Assembly: GCA_948567375.1 (NCBI GenBank)
Contig: OX419759.1
Coordinates: forward strand, 9,454,744-9,518,743
Length of the DNA: 64,000 nucleotides
Reading direction: 5' to 3'
Origin: Lunularia cruciata
Taxonomy: Eukaryota > Streptophyta > Marchantiopsida > Lunulariales > Lunulariaceae
Under the pieces are notes generated by a model that saw only the letters and a program-made list of their open reading frames with translations, did no database searches and was not told where the DNA came from. Of the stretch, positions 1-11,705 are shown one piece after another. Both the position numbers and the translations under genes were made by a program. How positions within the stretch are numbered: position 1 is the first letter of the stretch; every line of letters begins with the position of its first letter.

Positions 1-430
1 ATGATTTGTTTTTACACTTGTTGGTGATGCAATAAGTTGGAAGTCTACTCTCTAATCTAATGTTACTCTTTCTACTATAGAGGCACAATATATGGCAACA
101 ACTGAGGCTACCAAAGAGGCAATATGGCTACAAAGATTAGCCAAGGATGTTGGACTACCGGACATGAAGTCCACACTTTTTGTGATAGCCAAAGCTATTT
201 ACTTGGCCAAAAAATCAAGTATATCATTCAAGGACAAAGCATATTGATGTGAGACATCATTTTATTAGGGAAGCTATGATAAATGGTGAGATAAATTTGC
301 AAAATATTGGCACAGAGGTAAATGAAGCTGATATGTTGACTAAACTTGTTCTTGTTGAGAAGTTCAAGTTATGCATGAACTTGCTCAACGTTCAATGTTG
401 CTATTTGGGATGAATATGGTGGAAACAAGC
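1..430 (+). pseudogene. Ty1/copia Pol fragment: RNase H and C-terminus
   Basis: The reading frame gives the end of a copia polyprotein. It starts near FTLVGDAISWKSTL, continues with an STIEAQYMATTEATKEAIWL segment (canonical STTEAEYMA, the RNase H core), then a CDSQS-type box, SRTKHIDVRHHFIRE, and the terminal EVNEADMLTK motif. RNase H removes the RNA strand during reverse transcription. In-frame stops (for example after SWKSTL) and a frame change near the CDSQ box show that it is dead. The rest of the element lies left of the window. It is followed directly by a purine tract and an LTR in the same orientation, as expected for the 3' end of a copia element. The family is certain; the clade was not determined. 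Confidence 0.9.
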
Positions 431-443
431 AAAAGGTAGGGAT

Positions 444-803
444 TGTTATGTTTGGCTTGTTATCAGCGATGACTGGTCAAGGGCAAAAGAAAATGTAACT
501 GATGGCAATTGCTTGTCACTTGTCTAGAAGTTCAAGTGGACAATCACTTGTCTAGAAGTTCAAGTGAATGACAGTGATGGACATTGATGGACCTATATAT
601 ATAAATATAAAGTTGCAACCATATATATATGTGCAATGAGAAATAAAGTTGTTTTGAAGGCTGCTGAGAGTTTGTTTCAGCAGAGGAGGTAGCTTCAGGG
701 ACAGGAAGTGAACCACGTTATCTCATGTTGTCCTTTGATTTCTGTTTAATATGGTTTGTGATGTGCTATTGTGAGAGGTCCTAGGGACTATGTTTTTCCA
801 ACA
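444..803 (+). repeat. 3' LTR of the copia element
   Basis: This block of about 360 bp begins TGTTATG just after a purine-rich tract (about 431-443) and ends CCAACA, the usual TG...CA LTR termini. It holds a TATA-rich stretch near 595-630 and an AATAAA-like motif near 640-650. A 28-bp unit is repeated in tandem at about 516-566. The 5' LTR and the left target duplication are outside the window. The right flank starts TGTTG. Confidence 0.78.
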
Positions 804-1100
804 TGTTGCCTGAGGCACAAACTCATATACAAGGACTGCAATGCTCCGTGTCAACCGCAATCCAAGAACATGACAAGGTGATGATGATGAATCTTTGATG
901 AGATTTGTATCTCATTCATAAATGACATCACCGTGCTGCTTTTAGGTGAGTCTATAGTTCTTGATGGCCGTAGGCAGTCTGACCATCTAAGAGAGCCTAT
1001 GCACACAAGACAAAAACCAACTTCACCAATTTGGCAACTTCCGGAGAAGCTGCTGGAAGCCTTAGACAACAACTGCTTGAGAGTAATGATAACCAACTAA
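804..1100 (-). pseudogene. Receptor-like kinase N-lobe fragment, cut by the copia element
   Basis: On the minus strand, several frames together give a plant receptor-like kinase N-lobe. SKASSSFSGSCQIGEVGF with CLVCIG corresponds to the region leading into the glycine loop (canonical IGEGGFGxVYKG). A second frame gives PTAIK, the VAIK lysine box. Then comes FMNEIQISSKIHHHHLV (the alpha-C helix and the strand after it), and in a third frame LVYEFVPQ, the hinge, at 810-833. Normally one frame covers all of this, so at least two frameshifts are present, plus damaged glycines. The homology stops exactly where the LTR ends at 803, so the catalytic half should lie beyond the left edge. No start codon or extracellular domain was found. 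Confidence 0.7.
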
Positions 1101-2026
1101 TTTTGCATAACAATTACCAGATCTTTGTCCAAAGTGTTATTTCTAGAATTGTTTCCATGACACTCGAACGTGTACACCAAGAAGAATGAGTGTGACATAG
1201 ACCACCCAAACCAACAAAAACCCTCTTGATCAAGAATGCCTTGTTGCAATGGAAGACTTCTTTCCTCTCTACTCGCATGAGATTAAAACTTCATTATTGA
1301 AATTACATCTCAATAAAATGACAACACTTATGTGGAATTGTTAATTTAGTTTGAAGATTAACTTAGATTGTAAGTTAAGGTTGTGTCTTGTAGAAGTTAA
1401 TTTGAAGTATAATTTGATTTGTTAGTAAAGTAAAGCAATATCTTATCTTGCAAGGTAAGTTAAGTTAAGCTAAGATTGAAATTTTGTTGTGTAAAATAAT
1501 GTCATGCACAAAGTAATGATTGAATGTATAAATTTAATGTATTGTAGTTTGTAGTTCTTGATTGAGTGTAAGAGATTTCTTGCTCTAAGCTATTTTTTGA
1601 TCTTCATTTCATACTTTTAGTATTTTATATTTTAGAATTTAAATATCAATTTGAAAATACTTGTATCTTCACTATCTGCAATTGGATTTTAAAATAGGAT
1701 AAAGTCACTCTTATCTTGTCCAATGCCAATGTGTTTATTGATTTTCTCAGCGTTGTTTGTCTGGAATTCCACTTTGATTCCCTTTGTTTTGCACGATGCA
1801 TCCATCTAGACTGATTCCCTCTTGTTTCCCAATCATGACATTTTGTTGCTTCAATCTCAATTTCCCTTGGGCAGTGAAGTTGCAATATTATCATGAGATA
1901 GTTGAGTGGTGGTCTAACTTATTCTCTAGATGATACTAGTTTATATGATGATAGGTTTCTCCTTTGTAGATTGCAGGCAAGAGAGAAAACACAAGGGTTC
2001 TCTTCCTTTTCCTCTATACCATATAT
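1101..2026. other. Intergenic stretch, no supported gene
   Basis: The sequence is AT-rich with many stops in every frame. I see no kinase ectodomain continuing from the fragment on the left and no transposon domain. The longest open stretch (minus strand, 1646-1894) has no recognisable motif. Confidence 0.5.
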
Positions 2027-2302
2027 TTGAAAATGCAGATGCTTCTAGCCTATTTGATCCCGAGAAGTGATGACTACCATACACCGAACAAATTGCCCAG
2101 TTCTGCAGTGACGGAGCTATCTATTGCTGAAGCAATCATCTCTGAACTATTGATAAAGGCTCGTCAGGATCAGTCGACAGCTCATTTGCTGCAGATAACT
2201 CGTCGGGACTTACTCGACTTTGATGACAGGAGATTGGAAGAGCATGTCGTTAGTATCGGTGTGTTGTCTACGCGTCATTCTCTGCTCAATAATCATTTAT
2301 GA
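2027..2302 (+). CDS. Short hypothetical ORF, possible exon or gene fragment
   Basis: A 91-codon ORF begins MKMQMLLAYLIPRSDDYH and ends in a leucine- and charge-rich helix-like part (for example RRDLLDFDDRRLEEHV). I do not recognise the family. The reason to keep it is compositional: this stretch is richer in CpG (CGTCGGG, CTCGAC, GTCGTT, ACGCG) than the surrounding DNA, as the true genes near 21-32 kb are, and it does not look like retroelement sequence. It has no signal peptide and no zinc motif. It may be one exon of a longer gene or a stranded fragment. Spliced neighbours could not be identified. Expression data or a protein match in related plants would decide. Confidence 0.3.
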   Translation: MKMQMLLAYLIPRSDDYHTPNKLPSSAVTELSIAEAIISELLIKARQDQSTAHLLQITRRDLLDFDDRRLEEHVVSIGVLSTRHSLLNNHL

Positions 2303-5040
2303 ATTATTGAGCTCCCTACTGCGCAGAATCTCTTTATGGGAAAGTCATGGGAGAAAAGTTCCCTTTGCACATTAAGGAATTCCGAGTCAAAAATTTATGT
2401 GTCATGAGCAATATTTAAGCATTAATTATAAAACTTTTATGTTCAATATGGGTAACATCCTTTGACTTGTCAGATACAGATTTTATATCGGTTTGACTAT
2501 TTGGTATAGCTCGTATTCCACTCTGGGTTCCAAATTGTAATATTATTATACAACATAATATTTGGATGCTCGTGAGACTTTCATTACCCGTTAATTATTT
2601 TACAGAAACCTACGGAAAACAAACTATCGCCCGGAAGTAACCTTGGTTTCTATTATTCAAACCCCTAGTCATTTGATTTCAGCCACCTTGATCGCGAATG
2701 TGAATGCAGGTTATTTTGTGCAGAGTATAGGAATACGTTCCAAAAGAATATACCGTGGAGTCCGAATTCCCGAAATGACTTGATACATCCTAGTCAGAAA
2801 CAGTGACCATTGTGGAGTAGAAATCTCATAGTTCTCAAGATACAGATTGACTCCGCTACTGAATTATTTTCCAAATTTATTTGAACAATATTCCCTCATT
2901 TTTTGAAACGGTTAAATTCAGTCGACTTGTGAAGACAACGAACAATAAAGAGAAAGTGATTAGCGCAAAAGTTGAGAACCAAAGTAACTGGTAATAGAAA
3001 GCTTTGAGTTCTAACTACTTTGATGGTGATTTGGTATGGGAAAAGGATAAACAAAGATGTAAGACATCATCGTATTGATAACAAAAGCTTAAACTAGGAC
3101 CATACTTCTCTATCACCGGAGAACCATATAACATAAGGCGGGCGGCTTTGGCATTTTGGAATGCTAATTCTACCTCAAAATTTTTAAGAACACAAAAATA
3201 GGATCTTAGTTTAGTGGTGTATTGAACAAAGTATTCACAAGAAGATGTAATAGACTTTTATGAAGCTTATTCTAAGTTCATCCAATGATTTGCCATTTTG
3301 ATGCTCATCAAGATGGTCCTTCTCTTCTCTATTAGTGTTGCAATTACCTTTGTAGTCTCAATCTCAAAATTTACTTCATTTGACTTAATAAGATAGTATA
3401 AAATTCTCTATCCCATAGAAAGTTCTCCTCCCTCCTATGAAATGGCTGAATTCATTGAGGTTCGTCATTTTGTAGCATTACTACAACTCTTCCTTGCATG
3501 TAACAAGAATCTCAAAATCGTTTGTTATTGCATAATAAACATAGATATGAGTGCTTGTACTAAATCATTAATATGTATGAGGCACAAGTAAAGATTAAAA
3601 TTTTGAGCGTTGCAAAATTCTTGATGAGTATATTATGAACATGAACAGTGGATGCTAGTATTATATCATTAATATATATCAAGTACAAGTAAAGATAAAA
3701 TTGTGAGCACTTGCATTATATACACAAAATTATATACTTTATCTATATTTGTCATAATCTACTATGCAAGGGATCTTATGTAAGATCAATTGCCATATGA
3801 GCAATCTCTATATATTGAAGTGATTTTCCATATGAATTATGGTATTTTTTTCATCCAAGGTTCTTGTATATATAGGTCATATATATAGAGGTGGTGTGCT
3901 CAATAAAGAGCATTGTGATTCAGTCTTGCAAGTCTTGAGTGATAATAGAGTGTGGAAGCTCTTGTATAGTCTTGTATAGTTTGCACCGTTAGATGGGTCA
4001 ATAGCAGCACCATTAGGATTGGAGATCTAGGTTGAGTAGAGGAGTATACCTTTGAAGTGTAGCTCCAAAGCGCTCACTTCTTTGATGTTTGGACTTTGAG
4101 TTCCTAGCTATGGTGGACAAAGGCAGACAAGCATCACATGGAATCTCTTAGCTAGAGTAGCTATGGCTTGATTGTAATCAATGTATATTGTTGGTAGATT
4201 ATTGAGTTGAAGATTGATTTTTGATCCAAGTTGAGTGTGATTCAAGTTGAGATTAAATTGATTACATCATATAAATGAGAGTCAAGGGGAAATTGGGTGC
4301 AAAAATTGAGTATGTTGGTGGTATCTTGAAGCTTGATGAGATCATTGGTATTTGCAATCATTGTTACTTGAGTTCTCTTAAGTTTTACAAAATTGAGTGC
4401 ATTGATTTACTGTAGATTTGATTTGATAGTGGGGCATATGATATGCGGAAGCATTGTCCAAATTTCTAAAAATTAAATCAATTTGAGACAATGTGTGTTC
4501 AATTTGAACCCAAGGAGGTGAAATTTACTACAAATTGAGCGCAAGGTGCAAAATTAGAAGCACTTTGAGAACACATCCTCTTGAATTAGGGATTTGGAGA
4601 TCCTTATCTTCTCAATTTGGCCCAAGTTTATATTTGGTAGAGTATTTGGCAATCAACCAACAAAGTGGAAGTCTTTCAAATTGGCAAAGGTTGTCAAGAT
4701 TTAGAGGTCAAGTTGGTGGAGGTTGTCTAGAGTTCAAGATTGCCCAAATTGCCCCAGCTAGTGCTTGAGTTGATGGAGGTTAGCCAAATTTGGAAGGAGA
4801 TCAAAATGGCAAGAAGAAAGACTCCTTTTGCTATTTAATGGCTTAAAGCTATGAGCTAGATAGGCTACAAAGCCTAGAAGAGCCAATAGGCCAGCTTGTT
4901 GGCGTGAGGCTAGCCAGTTTAATTGAGTTTCTAATAGTTATGTCACAAAATACCCACCTTTCATGATTGTGCATAACAAGGTTTGAATCTCATATGTCTG
5001 CTTCCTAGACTAATGCACTATCCAACTAGTCTACTCTCAA
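2303..5040. other. Intergenic, degraded, local repeats only
   Basis: There are no coding features. About 2303-3150 looks low-copy, with scattered CpG. Beyond that the DNA is very AT-rich. A loose tandem repeat of about 100 bp lies near 3,560-3,720 (both units contain ATCATTAATAT and a CAAGTAAAGAT motif). The ORF at 4535-4768 has no recognisable domain. Confidence 0.5.
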
Positions 5041-5610
5041 TTGTTATCCTATTGATTGATAAATTGATACATATACTCATGTAGCTTTGGCTAGGAGGCA
5101 ATTTGATCCCATTCTTGGTTATCTTGGTAGCGTAAGAGTAATAGATATTCCTATTATGTCAAATACCAAGTGGTGGCATAGTTACTTCAAGTTTCATTTA
5201 TGAGGTGAAAGGTTATCATTTAAAATTCTTGTGATTGGATCCCCTTCATTCTCTACTTCTTATTTGTGCACCATGTTTGTGTGAGGTGCCATGATTATAA
5301 AGCATTGGTGCTCTAATATGCTCTTAATAGTGAGGCTAGAGTGATGACCAATCAAACTACTTATGTTCTCTTCAATGTGGTAGGAAGTGATGGCTTATAG
5401 ACTGCAAGAGTGAGTGTTGTGATGGTAGGTTATAAGTTGCCTTCTCCCTAGTGTAGTTGTCATACTTAGAGTTACATTGGGTGGTTCTTGGTAGTGACAC
5501 TTGGTGGTTATAGTTGCAGTTTTGGATATATCATCCCAAAAAATTTCTTTAGGGATTCTAGAGGAGATTTTATTATAATATGCAAGTTAGTTTAAATTTT
5601 AGAGTTTATA
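5040..5610 (+). repeat. LTR-like repeat; inverted copy near 63.03-63.60 kb
   Basis: This block matches, in reverse complement and with many substitutions, the sequence at about 63,030-63,600. Shared landmarks in the same order are a TTGATACATATA motif, CTTTGGCTAGGA, a GTAAGAGTAA motif, the CATGTTTGTGTGAG box (5,272-5,285), GCATTGGTGCT, GTAGGAAGTGATGG, and TAGTTGCA followed by GATTCTAGA-like sequence. At the right end of the window this sequence lies outside a gag remnant and a weak primer-binding-like motif, so an LTR is likely. Here I see no partner internal region in the matching orientation, so it is probably a solo or stranded LTR. Confidence 0.6.
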
Positions 5611-6269
5611 TATGACTCTTGTATGAGTTGTGCTTCTATAATGTATAATATTGACAACAATATGGAGAGTTCATGGTAATTACTTGAATCCCTAAGCCAA
5701 AACTATTGGTAAAATTTGGGTAGGAGCTAAGAGTGACACCTTTATTGGAGTTTCAAACTAGCGGTTCAAATTAGACTAAGTTTAATGCATTAGCAAGGGA
5801 GCTTTTATGGTTAGATTGGGATAATTTACATATTGTTGGACTACTTTTTTCACAAGTTTTCTGTTGAGTCCTAGAATATCTAAATTGGAGCTTTAATGAA
5901 AAAATACAAGCCAAAAGTTACCATATTTGGAGTATAAGTTTAAAATAGCTCTTGATGTATAGGTTGGAAGTAGCTCTTTGAACAAGCAAGGATGCTCTAA
6001 GACACTTGTGTATTGGAATTATGGAGAGTTGAGCTTGTTAAGTTGCTAGTGTTTTGATCATTTCCATACTTTGCATGCTTAATTGTAGGTTCCTCTTAGT
6101 TTGGATTGGTGTATGGCTATTGCACTTAGATTTCAAATTTTTTTGGTTGTGTATTTCTCCTTGGTAATGCTGAAAGTGATAGTTAGCAAATCAAGAGTGC
6201 TTGTTGTGATGGTATATTAGGTTACCTTTCTCACTACTTGATAGAAGAAAGATTGGAAATTGGGGTAGA

Positions 6270-8400
6270 AGTTCTTGGCGTTTGAAAATAAAAATGTGAA
6301 AAACCATCTATAATAGGTCTAGATGCAACTTCCTATCTATAGGCTCCACAACTAGGAAAACAACCTATTTGCAAAGAAAAACATGCCAATACAATTATAA
6401 TCCCAACCAAGATCTTGAAGAGAACCATCTACACTCATTCTATCTTGTATGGGCTTGTTTCAAGCCATAAAAAGTCTCCAACAAGCACAACACCTTGGAA
6501 TTGTGTTTGAATGAAATATCAAAACCCTTTGGAACTTTCTTGGAGGTATTTGACTCCTTAAGCTCACCATTCAAGAAAGCTAAAACAATATCAAGTTGCA
6601 ATGCACTTTATTCAAGTATAGCAACAACACAACAAATATTTAAACTATTGCAAGACATGTTACAAGTGAAAATATTTTATGATAATCAATAAGTTCCACT
6701 TAGGAGTAACCTTTTGCTACTAAGTGTGCTTTTCATTGATCAGTAGATTCACTGCTAGAAAGCTTTGTTTTGAAAAACACATTTGCAATCAATGGCTTTT
6801 TTTATCATTGAGTAAATATGAAATTTCCCATATATGCTATGTTCATTTAAGGAGTTAAGTTCCTTGTCCATGGTAAGCTCAAATTCTTGCTAAAAGATGA
6901 GCACATAACTTGTTGTATGTTCTTTGCATTAGACTTGACATGTGTACATTGGTTAGAAGGAACATGATCCTCATTCTCAATTGGAAGACCAAAATTTCCT
7001 CAAACAAACTTATCATCTACTTCCCATGGCATACAATATCTTCTTCTACCTTCCATGAATTTACCAAGTCAACATCACTTGTATTGCAACATCTTAATTG
7101 TGATGTTTGGGAGTGATTTTCTGCTTGCTTTTGTTGTATAGGTTTTATTTCTACACCTATCATTATCTACAAATTGAATCTATACCTAATTATTTCTCAT
7201 ATAATCTTACATGGGTATGCGGTTGAGAAACTTGTGATTTATTCTACAAACTTGAGTGTTGAATTGGAAATACTATAACTTTATCTAACTCATCCTACAA
7301 TTTTTACATCTCTTGATGGAGATCTAGCAAATTTGCCTTCCATGTCAACATCAAGAAAGATCATAAAATTATTGAGAATGAATTTCTTGGTTTCTTTGCA
7401 ACTTCTAAATATCCTACAGAATTTATTTTTTGTTTTGACACTTCTCCTTTGGTGTGTGATACAAAGCTGGACATCCAAAAAAAAAAGCATACAAGAGTGA
7501 AAGTATTTTTCCATAAAATGATTTATATGGTGTTAAAATACCTAACCTTGTAAGTGGCAATAAACTGCAAGTCTTTTGACTAACTTTGATGCAAAAGCAC
7601 AACATGATGATCTAATTTTTCATCATCAAGGATTGTACATACTGCTTTGAAGATTAAGTGTGTAATGTGCTCCATCATTCCGACAATCTTATAATAAGCT
7701 GTTACCATATGCCTGATGCCTTCAACCTTGAAATATACACCAAGCTTGTGATTCAAAAACTACATTCCCTGACATGTGAGGAAAGTTTTAACCTTTCTTC
7801 CAATTCTTCTCTACACCTTCACTTCCCTAGTATATGCATTTAAAACTAGCTCTAGTATAACCAAAGTGCTCATCAATTCACACAATTAGCTATTTGGCAC
7901 ACCAAATAGCTATATCAAAGTACACAAGATCTAACACCACTACATCATCAAGAATGCTATTTACATACTTTTATTTGTTGAGAAAATACTATCAATATGC
8001 CTTACCAATAAGACAAGACTTAAAAGTGTAATTTTTTTTGTCTCTTTTGATGTCCAATCTATCAACAATAATTAAATTTTTTGCCTCACAGATCATATGC
8101 ATTGATATATACACTAGAGCTCAACCATTTTATGCATGTATGAGTAGAAACACTTGTACTTGCTATAGTTGCAACTTACTCAACCTCACAAGGCATAAGA
8201 GAAGCTTTACCATTGAGTTTATATGCATATATTTCTTGATAGAAAGATCCAAGCAACACTAGTTCTATCCAAATTGAACTTGCAATGCTTCTTGCACAAG
8301 GTTGTTGTAGACAAAAGTGTCCTATGTTCCAAGAACCCAACATATATTGTAGATGACAATGAGAATACATTCTCCTTTGAGATTCAAGACTTCAAAATAC
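6270..8400 (-). pseudogene. Ty1/copia polyprotein relic, minus strand
   Basis: The order on the minus strand is that of copia Pol. At about 7.98-8.4 kb is a GAG-pre-integrase-like stretch ending KSCLIGKAY, the end of the integrase zinc domain. At about 7.6-7.95 kb are integrase-core traces (for example IDEHFGYTR and MSGNVV). At about 7.29-7.6 kb is an FGCPALYHTPKEK stretch, as in the integrase C-terminal part. At about 6.3-6.87 kb is reverse transcriptase, with LDIVLAFLNGELKE near 6,549-6,598 and FYGLKQA near 6,460. Stops and frameshifts are frequent throughout. I could not define LTRs, so the element's limits are unknown. The YVDD box and RNase H were not found below 6.27 kb. Confidence 0.78.
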
Positions 8401-9943
8401 ATCTTACCTGAACCTCATGATCTACTTATACTTCTACTATAGATTTAGAATTGAATACATGCATTCTTATAAAATTTGATAATCTTGTTTCTTTCTCCTT
8501 GGATATATACATTGTAGCACAATGAATACAAATGTACTCCAATGTTTGAGCCAAAAAATTGTAATACTTTGAGGACAAGAGAACTCTCCAAGAGAAATGC
8601 AAGAGAGAAATACAAGCTCAAACTCTATACTCCAGTGCTCCCAAAGGAGCACCTCTCTTTATATGTAGCAAAGAGGATCCACTCAAAGGAAATTCCACCC
8701 TTGGATCAGATACATGGATTGGTGACATATCAACGAGCTCCACCCATAGATTATTTTCCTGGATGGGTGACATGTCAGTCCTTGTCCTATCTGGTTGGTA
8801 AAATAGGTTTAACCATAGGGAATCTTCCTATAAGAATCTCAAAATCCCATGGGTGAGATCATTGGAAAGTTCTCAATGCAACAAACCTGGGGGAGAGAAG
8901 GCCAACCTTTCCTTTGTTGGGGGAGGGGGTTGGGTTAACATTTTCAAGGCCTAATCCATCCATTAAGGCCTCCAAAATTGGCTCTGAAGTTTTAAAGCTT
9001 TTCTTGGCTCTTGCCTTATTAGTGGAAGTACTCTTTTGGTGATACCTCTATCTGATCTACTTATTCCATCATATATAACATCCTACAACATGTTACTAAA
9101 CCAATTTTCACCTCTAGATAATATGTCTAGCTATTGGTATTACACCAAAGCAACCATTGCTTATGATTCATGTACAATTTTTTGGCAATAAAACAACACC
9201 AACACTTATACTATTGCCATTTGGCAGTTAGATAATTTTAGATCAATTGTAAGTACATTGAGACTTGTTAAATTTTGATTTCTAGTTCACATGTTTTGGA
9301 AATGATTTACTTTCTGTTTGCTTTTTTGGTTCTGTCTCTTTTGGATCCTATTCACAATTAGAGCAAAAATTCACAATTGGAGAATAATATATCTCCTTCC
9401 TTTGTATCTTCTCTTCAAGGACTATAGGTTGCATCTTTGCTTGTTTTGACTATATTGAAAGTTGAATCTACAATCCTCATCTACTCATTACCTGACCGAC
9501 ACATTATTTTACATGAAGTAGCACATTGCCCCTCCACATTATAGCATGCACAATATCCATATTGTGCATGCTATATATGTTAAGTGGTAATTATTATGTA
9601 AGAGGATTTTTGTTACAAAAGCATGATAGATAGTACGGTTGACAAACATGATGCTAAGATAACACCATCTACTTGCTGATTAACGCTCATTTGCATCCTC
9701 TCTGAGATAGGAGATTGTCAAGCTCTATGCAATCTAGCTAGATTTTCCAAACTCTAACCTTCACTAAATGAGGCAAATTATGCCAAATCTAAAGAGTCTA
9801 TTGGTGCTTTAACTATCTAGTGTAGAACTAAATGATTTAATTCTATTGTGTAAACTTAAGTATGAATAAGACTTTTTCTTCTCTAATAATATACTTGTTG
9901 AATAAAGCATTTTTGACACCCATTGTATATTGTGAAATATATG
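8401..9943. other. Intergenic, no supported gene
   Basis: The flank of the copia relic may include its LTR, but no partner copy was found. Near 8,700-8,790 two similar GGTGACATxTCA segments occur, and G-rich runs lie near 8,890-8,935. The ORF at 8542-8856 has no recognisable domain. Confidence 0.45.
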
Positions 9944-10237
9944 TGAGAATATGCACAGGTAGATAAGATGCTGAATTGATTGTTTGTTTCAAGAGAAACC
10001 AAGATTAGCAATGCTTGAATTCAAACATGTCAAAAGACACAATGCCAAGGGCTATACCCTTTGGAAGAGAGGTGATCCAAGGGTCACCAAGTGAAGGGGT
10101 AGAAACCCTTTACATTGGTCAAGTCCTTCTGATTTCTATGAGGATTTAATTTAGGTCTATATTATGAATATTAATATGAAATATCAGATTACTAAATGTC
10201 TCATTAAATATCTAGTTGTATACACACCAGTCTAACA
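9944..10237 (-). repeat. 3' LTR of the minus-strand copia element
   Basis: About 294 bp; TGAGAATATG at one end and TCTAACA at the other. It aligns along its length with 20,350-20,668, sharing GACACAATGCCAAGGGCTAT, GGTCACCAAGTGAAGG and AATGTCTCATTA. It lacks the extra CAAGACTCCGTGCC segment seen in the other copy. The adjacent sequence at 10,238-10,250 is pyrimidine-rich, which is a purine tract on the element's own strand. Confidence 0.9.
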
Positions 10238-10239
10238 CT

Positions 10240-11700
10240 CTTCCTTAATGAACATGCTAGCAATTTGTAAAATTACTGTTTATCTCTTACGCATAGAGCA
10301 AGAGTGAATCTCTCATGTAATTTTCTGGTTAAGCCTTTAGTGAAAATGTAAGTGGTGGTGTGTTCATTATCAACATGAGAAACTAAAACCTGCTTTTCTT
10401 CAACTTTTTCTCTAATATAGTGAAATTTAATATCAATGTGCTTGGTTCTTCCATGCTACTTGGTTGGAGTGACAAGATAGATGTTGCTGTTACTGTCATA
10501 ATAGAGTTTCATTTTTTCTTTAGGAAAACCCAAGTCACCGAGAAGACATTAGAGCCGAATGGCTTCAGTTGCTGCCTTTGATAGACCCATATATTCAGCT
10601 TCAGTGCTAGATCAAGAAACAGGCTTCTTACTTGACCAGCTTAAAATCAAATGTGAGAGAATAAAACAATATCCTCTAGTTGCTCTCTTCTTGTGTAAGT
10701 TAACCTTTTAGAAAGTGTTCCTTGTATGTATCTAAATTTTTTTTTCACATCTTTTTAATGGTTAGAACCAACATTTGCCATATATTTGGAAATTAAACTC
10801 ACAACATAAGCAATATCAGGCATATGCATACCATAGCACACATTGCACTTCCAACTGCTAATTGATATGGAATTGTTTTATGAATTCTATTTTAGCTTCA
10901 TTCTTGGGAAATCCATTTAGACCTATTTTAGTCCCAAAATCAATAAGATTATCATAGGTTTGAAATCTTGCATTTTAAATCTAATAAAATTCTCTCTCAA
11001 GTAATGTTCTTGAGAGAGATTGATCTTCCTTTGACTTTTGTTGCATTTTACCTCCAACTAAAGGCAATGACTTCTCCTTCCCAGCTCAGTCATCTAAAAA
11101 TCTTGCTTGAGAAGACTCTTTAATGGAGAGTAGAAGAGGAATATTTTTATGCCAAGAATGCAATCATCAACATAAAGTGCTATTATGACACAATGTGAAC
11201 AAGAACAATAAATATACAAATTTGAATCTGCTTTTGAGCACAAAAATCTATACTTAATAAAATTTGTCAAAATTTACAATGCTTCAATCCGTAAATTGCT
11301 TGAAAGAGTTGTAGAACCAGTTGATGTTGCTTCTTCTATTGCTACTATTTGAGTTGATTGGGAGTCAAAAGTCCAAGAGGAATATGCCTGTAGATTTCTT
11401 CATTTAGTGTTCTATTTAGGAAAGATGTCTTGAAATCAAACACATGTATCTCCAAGTTTTGCTGAGCTTCATAAGCAAGCAACACTCTAATTGTTGTCAT
11501 CTTGACACCATGAGAATAAGTCTATGTGTAATCAATACCAAGGACTTGGGAGAAGCCAAGAGTATCCAATTTAACTTTGTATCTTTGAATCAATCTTTGG
11601 GCATTATATTTCTTCTTGAAGAGCCATTTGCATGTAATTGCTTTGCAACCTGGTGTGAGCTAAGTAAAGAGTGCACATTTTTATTCTTTTCTATTGAATA
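10240..11700 (-). pseudogene. Copia reverse transcriptase and RNase H remnant
   Basis: The minus strand gives the second half of copia Pol. The RT active-site box is ALYVDDCIL (YVDD) near 11,155-11,185. RNase H includes SSTEAEYMGLSKAATEAIRL near 10,560-10,620 and RTKHIDIKFHYIREK near 10,410-10,460, followed by the terminal TKGL motif. Stops and frame changes are spread throughout. The RT N-terminal part is cut at 11,700 where the chromovirus entered, and no clear continuation of it is visible beyond the far end near 17.33 kb. Confidence 0.88.
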
Positions 11701-11705
11701 GATTT

